Positions 54,894 through 64,000 of a stretch of 64,000 bases of DNA are shown here, one piece after another. Source of the stretch: Trichosporon coremiiforme. Lineage: Eukaryota > Basidiomycota > Tremellomycetes > Trichosporonales > Trichosporonaceae. The stretch lies in assembly GCA_039545355.1 (NCBI GenBank), contig BCJJ01000011.1:454702-518701 (forward strand), written 5' to 3'. The stretch's first letter is position 1, and every line of letters begins with the position of its first letter. The position numbers and the translations under genes were made by a program. The notes under the pieces are model-generated. The model saw nothing but the letters and a program-made list of their open reading frames with translations, was not told the DNA's origin and searched no databases.

Positions 54894-56783
54894 TTAGTCG
54901 ACGCGGATGCTCGAGTACAGCCTGCGCACGCCGAAGAAGGTCGTGACAAAGCCGATACTGCCTCCGACGAGGAAGGTGAGCAGCGAGAACAGGAACAGGT
55001 ATCCGAAGTACAGCACCAGGCTCGTGAAGGAGCCAATGCTGAGGCGAGACGCAAAGTACCAGATACCGTAGAGGAAGACCCAGACTGCGCTACCGCCGCC
55101 GACGAGGAACGCACGCCAGTGCCACCGATACTCCTCGGCGCAGAGGACGAAGTACGTCACGAGGAAGGTCACAGTGGCGGTGGTGAGGACGAAGACGAGG
55201 AACGTCAGGAACAGGAAGCCGAACGCGTAGTACGCGTGGTTGCCGAAGAGAGACGAGAGGACAAAGTAGAGCTCGACGAACGCGGCACCGAACGGCAGAA
55301 TGCCCGCAATGATGGCAGACTGCACTGGGCGGAGGTACCACGGCTGCGGGGGGATCTGGCGCGGGATGCTGTTCACGCGCGTGCTGTTGGTGAAGCCGCC
55401 GTGCTTCATGCCGAAGAAGTAGCCGGCGACAGAGAGCGGGACGCTGATGAGGAACCAGAGCAGGAGGATGGCGAGGATCGTGCCGAACGGCACGGCACCC
55501 GATGCGTGCGCGAACACGAGCCAAATGTTCAGCACGCCGATTAGCGTGAACACGATTGCGGGGAAGACGGTCGCCGTCATGACCAGGTTGGCCTTCCAAG
55601 TCTCACCTCCCAGCGTCGCAAACACCCGGGCGGAAACGTAGCCGCCGACGCAGCCGAAGAGCATCCAGCAGATGAGGAGGACGGTTGCGAGCGAGCCACG
55701 GTTGCTGGGGGACAGGAAGCCGAAGAGTGCAAAGACCAGAGTAACCGCGCACATGAGCACGAGGTGAGCTCCCGTTCCGACGGAAACAGAGAGGAGCATC
55801 GGGCGCTCCGGGCTGCGGAACACCTCGCCGTGCACGAGCTTCCAGCCATAGTCCTCCTGCACGTCCTCGGCGAGGTCGATCGCGTTGTACCGGTGAATGT
55901 CCTTCGAGATGGTGCGGAAGAGGACCATGGTGACCATGAAGCACAGGAAGCCCGCGATCACAAGCGAGTTGATCAGCGAGAACCAGTGGATCTTGGGGAA
56001 GTACACGTGCAGGTAGCTGTCCCAGCGGACGCCCCAGGCTTTGTCACTCTCCTGGAACCTGACAGAGTACGTGTAGTAGAACTCGTTGTCTGCGTCCTCG
56101 TTCAGCGCGAGTCGGTCGACCTCGGATCGGTAGCAGTTTGGGCTGTCCTCGCCGGCGACCATTGAGTCGACGGAACGCGGGTGCACGACAACACCGACAA
56201 CGCGCACGTACTCGTCGCTGCGCTTGTGGTATTCGATGTAAATGTCGTAGTGGTTGTTCAGGAACGTCTTCTGCGATCCGCCAGTATACGTGACGACCTC
56301 GCCAAGGGCGAAGCCCTGCGCATCGAGGAAGACCTCCCGCGTCTGCGGGTCGCGCATCATCTCTGCGCTCGGGAGACCGTCAACAATCAGGCTGACGCCA
56401 TAGTCTTCCTGAATCCGCTCGTTGATGAACTTGGCGTCGTCTTTCGGCACCTTGGACTTGCAGAGCGTCACGCAGTTCTTCTCTTCCAGCATCTTGATGT
56501 TGAATGCGCTCGACAGAATGCGGTCTCCAAACAGGATGCTACCGAGCGACTCGGCCTGCTGCACTGGCCCGCCCTGCGGCTGGCAGAAGTGGAACCGCTC
56601 GTCATAGTAGTCGAGCGAGATGAGCGATCGCAGTGTCGTGTTCAGCTTGGGGGTCAGCGAGTTGACGTAGACCGGAACGTCCTCTCCCAGCTTGTAGTCG
56701 TGCGGCGCGCTGCCAGGAAGGTAGAACGCGGACGCAGGTGCCGCGGCGGCGACCAGCGCTGTGACGGCGGCTAGCAAACGCAT
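54894..56783 (-). CDS. EMP70: Transmembrane 9 superfamily protein (Emp70/Tmn1)
   Basis: Emp70 is a nine-span endosome/Golgi membrane protein involved in sorting of membrane proteins and copper balance. It is a single exon of 629 aa. The signal peptide is residues 1-19 (MRLLAAVTALVAAAAPASAF), followed at once by FYLPGSAPHDYKLGEDVPVY, the family N-terminus. The luminal part runs to about residue 270, with SLISLDYYDERFHFCQP and the fungal CxxxC segments. The first membrane helix is VIAGFLCFMVTMVLF. Eight more fill residues 340-629, with the block WMLFGCVGGYVSARV and the PRQIPPQPWYLRP loop. The C-terminus is SSIRVD, where the usual coatomer-binding KxD/E has Arg instead of Lys. Confidence 0.95.
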   Translation of the reverse strand: MRLLAAVTALVAAAAPASAFYLPGSAPHDYKLGEDVPVYVNSLTPKLNTTLRSLISLDYYDERFHFCQPQGGPVQQAESLGSILFGDRILSSAFNIKMLEEKNCVTLCKSKVPKDDAKFINERIQEDYGVSLIVDGLPSAEMMRDPQTREVFLDAQGFALGEVVTYTGGSQKTFLNNHYDIYIEYHKRSDEYVRVVGVVVHPRSVDSMVAGEDSPNCYRSEVDRLALNEDADNEFYYTYSVRFQESDKAWGVRWDSYLHVYFPKIHWFSLINSLVIAGFLCFMVTMVLFRTISKDIHRYNAIDLAEDVQEDYGWKLVHGEVFRSPERPMLLSVSVGTGAHLVLMCAVTLVFALFGFLSPSNRGSLATVLLICWMLFGCVGGYVSARVFATLGGETWKANLVMTATVFPAIVFTLIGVLNIWLVFAHASGAVPFGTILAILLLWFLISVPLSVAGYFFGMKHGGFTNSTRVNSIPRQIPPQPWYLRPVQSAIIAGILPFGAAFVELYFVLSSLFGNHAYYAFGFLFLTFLVFVLTTATVTFLVTYFVLCAEEYRWHWRAFLVGGGSAVWVFLYGIWYFASRLSIGSFTSLVLYFGYLFLFSLLTFLVGGSIGFVTTFFGVRRLYSSIRVD

Positions 56784-57588
56784 CGGGGATGGGTGACGGC
56801 GTGCGTGCGCCGGAGATGAGGGGGTGGGGGTGATGGGTGAGAGGTTGTCGAGATGAATGAGGGATGGAGAGTTGAAGGAAGGAGAGTGTCCAGGGTCGGT
56901 CGGTTGACCAACTATGATAAGGTGCGGCGGCTAGAAATCGTGGAGGTTAGGTTGAAGAGGGGATGTTGCACGGTCTGGCAGGCTGAGTTGTCATGTTTCA
57001 GCTGGCGTGAGCCTGCCTATACTGCCTACCACGGCGCGTCTGGCCGGACGGAGCGGTGCGCGCTGCGGTGGAGGCGCAAAGGAGAGAAGGCACAAAGAGT
57101 GCATACGTAAGGGCTTAGCCAGCGCCCAACCCTAGGCTGTTGTGGTGACACAGCGTGCACCATACGCTGAAGCACCTGAAGCGTCGATGATATGCCGGGC
57201 CACTCGTGCGTGACCTCTCCGATAGGCATGCGTCAACCGTGGTGCAGGCGCGGCTACCATGTGAGGAGCCTATACCGCCATGCTTGGTTAAAAGTGCCTG
57301 TCTTTAGGCCTCCGTTGCACGTGCCCACTTTCAGCCCAGGTGCTGGCCGAGTCGATGAGGTTGTACCAGTCGGGGACCACCGACAAGTTCCGGCGCTGAC
57401 CCGGCACGGCCGTTGAGGAACGGCGGCCATCACCATACCCGAGAAAAGTTGGGTCATTGCTCCAGTCGATAACATTCTCCACCCTCTTATCCGGCTTTCG
57501 GCTCCTCACCTCCTTTCCCGATCTCCCTTACATTACCGCTCCCCTTCTTCCCCTTCCCCTCCTCTTCATCTCCCTCTAAGCCCTCACA
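56784..57588. promoter_or_regulatory. Divergent spacer, EMP70 / RIB3
   Basis: This is an 805-bp divergent region. A long pyrimidine-rich leader (57480-57588) precedes RIB3. No other gene or RNA was recognised. Confidence 0.45.
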
Positions 57589-58649
57589 ATGTCTGCCCCG
57601 ACCAGAGTCGCCAACCCGCCCACTGAGGTGCCGGCCCCGTTCAAGTTCGACCCCATCGAGGAGGCCATCGCCGCCATCAAGAACGGCGAGTTCGTCGCCG
57701 TCATGGACGACGAGGACCGTGAAAACGAGGCCGACCTCATCTGCTCCGCGGCCAAGGTCACAACGGAGGGTATGGCGTGGTTTGTCAAGTGGACTAGGTG
57801 AGTTGTGCTCCTTTCATCCGGTCTTTCGGAGTTGCGGGCTCCGAAGTGTTTCGGAGTCGTGTGCCTCGACCTCGACCTTCCTCACTTCCTCTGAACACTG
57901 TTCTGAGCTCTCCGAAGTATCGGAAACACCCCGAAGATCAAGTCTACCAACGTCAATGACCTAGAGTGGTTGCTGACAAAGCAGCGGCTATGTCTGCCTT
58001 TCGACGACGCAGAAGCGCCTGACGGAGCTCAACCTTACGCCGCTGCTCTCCTCCGCCGGCGCCAACGAGGACGCGAAGGGCACCGCTTACCACCTCACCA
58101 TCGACGCGAATGCCGCCAAGCACCCCGTGCACACCGGTATCTCTGCGCACGACCGTGCCCTCTGCTCCCGCCTCGTCGCCGAGGGTGCCCCGGCCGACGA
58201 CTTCACCCGCCCGGGACACATCATGACGCTCCGCTACACCCCTGGAGGTGTCAGGAACCGGACCGGACATACGGAGGCCGCTGTCGGTGAGTAGGAGCGC
58301 AGCGAGCTGGACAAGGTGATCGGTGATTGAGACGCTGCAATTGGTGTCGTCTGAGAGCAAGCAGCGATCGAGGCATCGCCTGTGGCTCTCCGATCTTCTC
58401 CTTGGTCTCCACTTTGCTGCTATAAAGTACACCAGAGCTAGCTGACCTTCAGACCTGTGCTACCTCGCCGACCTGCCGCCTGCCGGCCTGCTCTGCGAGC
58501 TTGTGCACCCGACCGACCCCGCCGGATCGATGGCTCGCCGAGACGACTCGTGGAAGTTTGCGCGCGAGTGGGGCCTCAAGGTCATCTCGATCGCGGACCT
58601 CCAGGCCTACCTCAACTCGGAGAAGGGTGCCAAGGTCCCGACGGCCTAA
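57589..58649 (+). CDS. RIB3: 3,4-dihydroxy-2-butanone 4-phosphate synthase
   Basis: The enzyme converts ribulose 5-phosphate to the four-carbon unit used in riboflavin synthesis, a metal-dependent reaction. The exons are 57589-57797, 57985-58286 and 58453-58649 (235 aa). The signature acidic loop [17 protein letters not shown], with the metal- and substrate-binding residues, is near residue 45. Exon 2 opens with SGYVCLS, then [14 protein letters not shown], then [40 protein letters not shown] is joined across intron 2 and carries the conserved His-Thr-Glu. [19 protein letters not shown] is the C-terminal block. Both introns are long for this genome (187 and 166 nt), and intron 1 can fold into several TTCGGAG/CTCCGAA hairpins. 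Confidence 0.96.
57820..57940 (+). other. Inverted-repeat-rich segment in RIB3 intron 1
   Basis: Within intron 1, TTCGGAG and CTCCGAA pair around a 7-nt loop (near 57825-57845). A second GTGTTTCGGAG can pair with downstream CTCCGAAG or with GGAAACAC. So alternative stems are possible in the pre-mRNA. It does not resemble the bacterial FMN element. Confidence 0.45.
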
Positions 58650-59538
58650 GCCGCGAGGCCAGAGGCCGAGCCATGGGTTCTAAGCGCCGCCCAGCGGCGG
58701 CCAGGCGTCCCAGCGCATTGCCCATCTAGACTCGATGTCGCTCGAGGTTACAGCGATGTTCGAGGCGACGCAGACAACCCCACGGCCGACGACGAAGGAA
58801 GGAAGGAGAAACTTAGAAACGTCTTGTATCCAACGACAACACAGCATACCCCCCACCACTCCCGGAGAGAGGAGAGTAAGAGCGGAAGGAAGCAGCAAGC
58901 AAGCGAGGACCGAAACGAGGATGAGAAAAAGGCTCCAGCATATATCCGTATCATTCGCATCTGCATGGAAACTGGCATTCTTGTACACCGGAGTACACGA
59001 AGCGCACGAAGTGCGCTGAATGCGCTGCTTCTGACGTACGCTGGACGTGCTAACTACTGACAGAGGACCGATCCGACGTGGGGCACACAGATTGACCAAA
59101 CTCTAGCCCACCGATCAACCGAGTGATAGCCGACGCCGCAAGCGTCCCCAGCCCCGCGAGCGCCAGACAAAGACATCAATCTGGCCGTGGGACGACTGAC
59201 ACACGCCTGGGACGGCTGACTCAGACCCAGGGATGCACAGCACCGCTACGCGCAGCACGACTCGCTCATCGGTCGACTTCCGATTCGCCAGAGCGATGGA
59301 GCCCCATGCGCCCGATGTTGGGAGGCGTTTTTCGGTAGGCAGCGAATTGCGCCGGACCACGATTCCTCGGACCGCGGTGCGGCATACCGGGCAGGAACTC
59401 CCGAATCCCACTCCGCACACTCCGCGGATTGCTATCCGCCGCGCCTCGCCTCGCCCTTCGGGCTCGGTGATACTGCCAGTGCCATGCAATACATGAAGTT
59501 GTGCCTATTTGAATGAAATTTGGGGTGGGGGGGTCTAT
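58650..59538. other. Convergent intergenic spacer
   Basis: This 889-bp region lies between the RIB3 stop and the PPR gene stop. ORFs here have no family resemblance. A G-rich run (GGGGTGGGGGGG) lies near 59521. Confidence 0.45.
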
Positions 59539-61364
59539 CTACTCGGCGTCCTGCTCGCGCGGGCGGCGGTCGCGGGGCTTACGGTCGCCCTGGGCCTGCT
59601 CGCCCTCAGCCTGGGGGGTAGCACGCCTGCGGCTGGCAAAGTCGCGTCCAAAGGTACGCTGTCCATCCTCACCCCTCGGTGCGTCGGAGCGGGGACGGAA
59701 TCCGTCCCGGTTGCGGTTCTGGCGGTGCTGCTCGCGCTGCTGGGACAGACGCTCGAGCGACGGGGGCATGTTGTAGCCGAGACTCTGGGCCTCCTCGACG
59801 ACGAGGCGCCAGCGCTTGTCGTCCGTGCGGACGCACTTGAACGCGAGCTCGAGGTACACGCTCCTGGGGGGCGTGACGCCGGCGGCCTTCATCTTCTCGA
59901 GGAAGAAGAAGGCGTCCTCGAACGGCACCTGCGTCAGGCAGAGGAGGATGAGCGCCTCGTACGTCTGCGCATTGGGCTGGAGGCCCGCGGCCGTCAGCTC
60001 GTTCAGGAGCGTGTCGCCCAGGACGCGGTGGCCCGCCTTCTCGCAAGCACGGATGACGAGATTGAAAGTGTCGACGTCGGGCGTCACGCCGAGCGACTCG
60101 GCGGCGAGCTGCGTGGCACGGGCGCGCTGCAGGTCGCCGATGTTGGCCGAGGCGGCGATGACGGCGTTCAGAGCAGCGACGTCCACCGGCTGCTTCGTCG
60201 AGGCCATGTCCTCGAGCTCGTAGAAGGCCTGGTCGACGACGTGAGCAGAGTCGAGCACCTTGATCAGCGGCTGAACGGTGCGGAGGGCAGGAGCGACGCC
60301 GGCGGCGCGCATCTTGCCCAGCAGACGGAGGGCGTCGGGAACACGGCCCTCGTTGCACATCGCTTCGAGGAGGGGAGCGAAGTGGTGCTCCTGGGGCTTG
60401 ACGCCGATGTTGGCGAGCTCACCGAGGGCGGCAGTGGCGAGGTCGGAGCGGCCCTCTCGGCCCGCAACGGCGAGGATGGCGAGGAGAAGACCCTCGTCGG
60501 GGGCGTACGCGCGGTTCTCGATCACACGGTTCCACGCCGCCTCGACACCCTCGAGATACTGCGCGTCCGCGGAAGCGGTCAGGATCTGCACCCACGACTG
60601 CGTCGTCATCGTCATGCCCGAGTGCATGGACTCGGCGCGCTGCACAAACTGCAGAGCCAGTCGCGGCTGGCCCCACTTGCACGCCGACTCGACGAGCCGG
60701 CTCAGCGCAGCACGGCCAGGGAACTGGTTGCCGTGCATGGCCTCGCCGACGAGGAGAAGCTGGTCCTCAAACGAGTTGCGCGTGATGTACGCGAGCGCGC
60801 TCATTCCGTCCGACGACGGCGTCTTTCCGCGCTTGTCCATCCAAAACAGCACTGAGGGGAGAATTTCCGGGTAGCTGACAGCGACCCACAGCAGCTCATC
60901 AAGCACCTCGGTGCCGAGCTCGACTTTGCCCGTGTCCGCGTCCCGAAGAGTAGCTTCCACGATCGCAAGGGCCAGCTCGTTTCCGCGACGAGCCTGTCCG
61001 TAATCCTTCGCCTCCTTCAGCAGCTGCAGGTACGCCTTCTGCGACGGCTTCTTCCCCTCAGCCCTGTACTCGGCCAGCTGCCTGAGAAGCTGCGGCAGCT
61101 GGGACTTCCGGGAAGAGCGGCCCTGGGAACGGTTGCTGGTCCGGCGCTCCCCTTCTGCTGTCAGCTGCGTCCGAGAGATTCGTCAGAAGACTGAGCAAGT
61201 CGGAGCTCACCTTGCACACGCGTGCCGCTGAAGTCGGGTCCGGTGGAGGAAGGAGCAGTCGTAGTCGTCTCCGTCGAGAGCGCGCGGAGGCTGAAGGCGC
61301 GCGGCGCCGCCGGAACAGACCGGCGCACAAGAGGCTGCACGAGGAAGTGTGCCCGCTGCGCCAT
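59539..61364 (-). CDS. Mitochondrial pentatricopeptide-repeat (PPR) protein
   Basis: PPR proteins bind organelle RNA and act in its stability or translation. The exons are 61364-61211 and 61157-59539 (590 aa). The N-terminus MAQRAHFLVQPLVRRSVPAA, with AFSLRALSTE, is Arg-rich with no acidic residue for about 25 residues and should be a mitochondrial presequence. From about residue 160 onward, 35-residue helical pairs repeat, for example IGVKPQEHHFAPLLEAMCNE, then GVTPDVDTFNLVIRACEKAG and GLQPNAQTYEALILLCLTQV, which match the PPR pattern. The final 60 residues are Arg/Gln/Asp-rich and disordered (RPRDRRPREQDAE-like), a tail often seen in mitochondrial RNA-binding proteins. The specific target RNA is unknown. 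A 448-codon antisense ORF across the gene is a codon-bias shadow. Confidence 0.85.
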
Positions 61365-61637
61365 TTTTAGATAGTCGGCTGTCGGTTCGAGTCGGCGAGT
61401 CGCGTCGAACGGTCCAACCGCTGTGTTGTAGTTATGAGGGCTCAAAGTTCGGAGACACCGGAACAAGTTCGCGGAGGTGCACCATCGCCTGACTGGAAAA
61501 TCCCAGCCCAGGAACATGAAAATCAACGGAAGCTTTTTCGACCGTCTACCACCTGTTCACAAGAAGTGGAGGTTGAGACTGCTTGCTGCTTTGTGTCAAC
61601 AAATATCTCATCGAGCGTCAACACTCATATACCTAAC

Positions 61638-62622
61638 ATGAGCGCCGACGGGTACACCGAGGAGGAGCGTGCAGCGGCGGTAAGCTACGAAGGCGAGGAA
61701 ATGAGCTAACAAAACAGTGGGCAGCGGTACGTTCTGAGCTCCCCGGATATGGGTTGCCACCCAAGCTAACGCAACAGTACTATGCGCAGCAGGGCTACGA
61801 CGAGGCAACGATCGCCCAGATGATGGGAGGGTCATACGGAGCTGGCGCTTCTTCGTTGTCTGCGGCGGGACCGTCGACGGGAACGGTGCCCGGATACGAC
61901 AAGGACGGCTACAAGATCAAGACGACGATCCCCGAGTCGGCGCAGAATGCTCCGTTGCTGGATGCTGACCTGCTGAAGACAACGTACATGAAGCCAATCA
62001 AACAAGATGACCGGAAGAAGTCAGGTGGAAGTAGCAACAGCAGCAACCCGAACAAGATCAAGTACAACACGCCCGGCAAGCGAGAAACCGTCGTGCGTAA
62101 GGGAAGCGGACGAGTATGGGAAGACGCTACGCTCCTGGAATGGGACCCTAGTGAGCAAAGCCCACCGCATCTGGTATTGACGCTTCAGAATGGTACAGGT
62201 TGTTTGTCGGTGATGTGTCGAACGATGTGAGCGAGCGCACGCTGGATGAGGCGTTCAACAAGTACCCGTCGTACTGCAAGTGCAAGGTTGTGCGCGACCG
62301 TCTCAGTGAGAAGGTATGCTTTTAAGATCAGATCTCCAGCTAACGACAGGCCAAGTACGGATTCATCGCGTTCAAGGACCCGGAGGACTTCCTGCGCGCT
62401 TGGAAAGAGATGGACGGCAAATATGTCGGAAACCGCCCCATCCGCTTGACCAAGATCAAGGAGGACAAGTACGGCACGACGTCAAAGCAGACGATCAGTG
62501 CTCGTAAGGTGAGTAGCGACTCATCATCATGCAACGGTAGCTGACATGTGCAGGCCAAGGAACTGGACAAGCTGCGACGTAACAAGGGCAAGCCCCTGGA
62601 CGGCCGCCCGACGCCGTGGTAG
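61638..62622 (+). CDS. RBM42-like RNA-binding protein (RRM)
   Basis: This is the fungal homologue of RBM42, an RRM protein found with U4/U6.U5 tri-snRNP. The exons are 61638-61679, 61718-61726 (only 9 nt), 61778-62150, 62189-62313, 62350-62508 and 62554-62622 (258 aa). The microexon adds WAA between EERAAA and YYAQQGYDEA. A linker with basic patches precedes RVWEDATLLEWDPKWYRLFV, the family entry to the RRM, with RNP2-like RLFVGDV. KYGFIAFKDPEDFLRAWKEM contains RNP1, and GNRPIRLTKIKED ends the domain. The RRM spans about residues 145-225, and a Lys/Arg tail (KELDKLRRNKGKPLD) closes the protein. The VCDVS-type alternative acceptor near 62199 breaks the frame, so the one at 62188 was used. Confidence 0.9.
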
Positions 62623-63382
62623 GACGATGCAGTTGTAATCATTAGATCATTCATAGAAAGTAACCCTAAACCCTTGCGAAATGGATGTAAGGCTTTGCAC
62701 AGCCACTGGGGTAACGAGGCCCATGACCTGGACTCGCCATCAGAGTCGGCGTCGTCCGCATTCGCAGAAGACCGGGTGGCCGGCGGTGATGCAAGCAGAG
62801 CGACGTACAAGGGCCGCTGGCGAGTTAGTGCTGCCATCGCCATCGGCCGTCGCACCCAGTATGACGAAAGCGGTGAGGATGGATGCTGACGTGTAAATCG
62901 AGAAAGCCAGGTACGAGTGGGTGGAGGCTTGATAACGGGTCAATCAAGACGCGAGTCGTTAACGGGTTGGCTGGCTGGCTGGCTGGCTGGCATGGCTGGA
63001 CGCTGGGCAGGTGGCCACTCTGTCCCTGAACCGTAAGTGTGTCGCTGGCTGCTCCGAGTTTGCCGCCACCAACCAGCCAGGCCAGGCAGACCTGACACGG
63101 CGCTCATTCCCCGCCGCCGTACGACTGAAGATGTGTTATTGTCAACTCATCTGATCCATCACTCCGAGACCCAAATCCATTCATCGCACCCTCCACCACC
63201 TCTATCCGCCGCGCGCTGCTCTGCTGAAGCGACACCACTCGCCAACCTCGGCCTCGCCAATTTTGAAAGCAAGTCTTTCCGAACTGGCTACGCTGGCAAA
63301 CTCCTGGCACCACCTCGCTATCCCCTCCCCCTCTCCTCCTTTGACCCTCCCTACCGCCTCCCTCCCCGCCTCTACTCTCACC
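62623..63382. other. Intergenic spacer
   Basis: This is a 760-bp region between two plus-strand genes. A TGGC microsatellite lies at 62969-62992. A pyrimidine-rich leader (63150-63380) precedes the ORM start. No other gene was recognised. Confidence 0.45.
62969..62992. repeat. Microsatellite (TGGC)6
   Basis: Six perfect tandem copies of TGGC lie in the spacer upstream of the ORM gene. A strain-variable length is likely. Confidence 0.95.
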
Positions 63383-64000
63383 ATGCCTGCTACTTCGTCC
63401 TTCAAGACGCCTTCCTCGCCTGCGCGTGCGCGTTCCGTGTCTCAGCCCCTCCGTGAGGGCGTCGACGACGTCTACCGTCACATCGGAGAAGCCAATTCCC
63501 CCCGCAACGCGTTCCAGCGCTCCATGTCCTCGCACCCTACCATTGGCGCCCACGGTCGCAGGGATTCCAACTCCGGTCCTCTCCAGGCCCCCAAGACCGG
63601 TCGCACCCGCTCAGGATCCCTCGTCACGGTCACTGAGGTCGGCGGCGACGAGCCCGATAATGTCAACGATAGGCTTGGCATCATGAACCACAACGCTGCT
63701 TGGGTCAACGCACCTGGTGAGTACCGACGTGACATATGCCAAGCGAGACCGCAGTCTCATGGCACCTTTCGACTCGACGAGGCACTTTCTTTGGGCAGTA
63801 ACCGCAATCTCTGCTGCAGATCCTCAGCTGACAGGCTCCCCTGAGTTAAGCTGACATCAGGTGCATGGGTTATCCACCCGGTGCTCATCCTCGGTGCCAA
63901 GGTTCTCATCGATGCGATCCCCGGTATGACCCAGGATGTGTCGTGGACGATCGTGAACCTCGGATACATGGCTGTGAGTGACTTGTGCTGATGTCGTGCG
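63383..64000 (+). CDS. ORM/ORMDL sphingolipid regulator, 3' end beyond the window
   Basis: Orm proteins are ER membrane inhibitors of serine palmitoyltransferase and set sphingolipid synthesis. The exons in the window are 63383-63716 and 63861-63973 (149 codons); the next intron starts at 63974 and the rest lies outside. The first 95 residues are Ser/Arg/Pro-rich with many potential phosphorylation sites, as in yeast Orm1/Orm2, whose N-terminus is phosphoregulated. The core begins with NHNAAWVNAPGAWVIHPVLI, joined across intron 1 at the Gly codon, then DAIPGMTQDVSWTIVNLGYM, both strongly conserved. The ATG lies in CTCACCATGCC after a pyrimidine-rich leader. Confidence 0.93.

Noticed and set aside
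57798..57984. Bacterial-type FMN riboswitch in the RIB3 intron
   Set aside because: The conserved core sequences of the FMN element are absent; only simple inverted repeats are seen.
59509..60855. 448-codon ORF on the plus strand
   Set aside because: It is antisense to the PPR gene, whose frame has clear PPR motifs and a presequence.
61381..61400. tRNA B-box-like GGTTCGAGTC
   Set aside because: No matching A box or acceptor stem; the site is in the PPR gene leader.

Overview
The window is nuclear DNA from a GC-rich basidiomycete, most likely a tremellomycetous yeast (Trichosporonales or a relative). The evidence is dense genes split by many short introns of about 35-60 nt, with GT(G/A)AGT-type donors, a CTAAC/CTGAC branch site close to the acceptor, and very short exons. 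The protein set (Pan6, Bfr1, Ski3, Rad16, Erf4, Dbp3, Fmp52, Emp70, Rib3, Erg8, Erg19, Orm) is typical of fungi. No operons, CRISPR arrays, rRNA or convincing tRNA genes were seen. All splice models were made by eye; for each complete gene the summed exon length is a multiple of three.

Layout. Positions 1-23.7 kb are tightly packed housekeeping genes: an unrecognised 8-exon gene running off the left edge (-), PAN6 (+), a mitochondrial-type aromatic/aminoadipate aminotransferase (-), a GNAT protein (-), BFR1 (+), a NOSIP-type RING protein (-), mevalonate diphosphate decarboxylase (+), SKI3 (-) and a PAS-kinase-type protein kinase without an evident PAS domain (+). Positions 24.5-29.3 kb form a pocket of three unrecognised genes: a small coiled-coil protein, a 790-residue secreted protein with a charged repeat and a Trp-rich duplication, and a small eight-cysteine predicted GPI protein. 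Positions 29.4-38.3 kb hold RAD16, ERF4, glutathione peroxidase and DBP3, all on the minus strand.

Positions 38.9-45.8 kb hold two type II membrane proteins that probably act in the secretory pathway on surface glycans, an SGNH-fold protein and a family-18-like glycosyltransferase. About 3.1 kb without a gene separates them, and another 2.4 kb without a gene follows. A structurally intact Tc1/mariner element sits at 48153-49909, with perfect 27-bp terminal inverted repeats, a TA target duplication and a DD34E transposase carrying one intron. Positions 50.1-64 kb return to housekeeping genes: ERG8 (-), RPL31 (+), FMP52 (+), EMP70/TM9SF (-), RIB3 (+), a PPR protein (-), an RBM42-like splicing factor (+) and the 5' part of an ORM/ORMDL gene (+).

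Functional links. Erg8 and Erg19 catalyse consecutive mevalonate-pathway steps but lie about 36 kb apart, so this is loose linkage and not a cluster. Emp70, Erf4, Orm, the SGNH protein and the glycosyltransferase all act in the secretory or membrane system. The most unusual content is the lineage-specific secreted pair at 25.6-29.3 kb, the surface-glycan pair with its barren flanks, the intact transposon, and several extremely small exons (3, 9, 15 and 16 nt).
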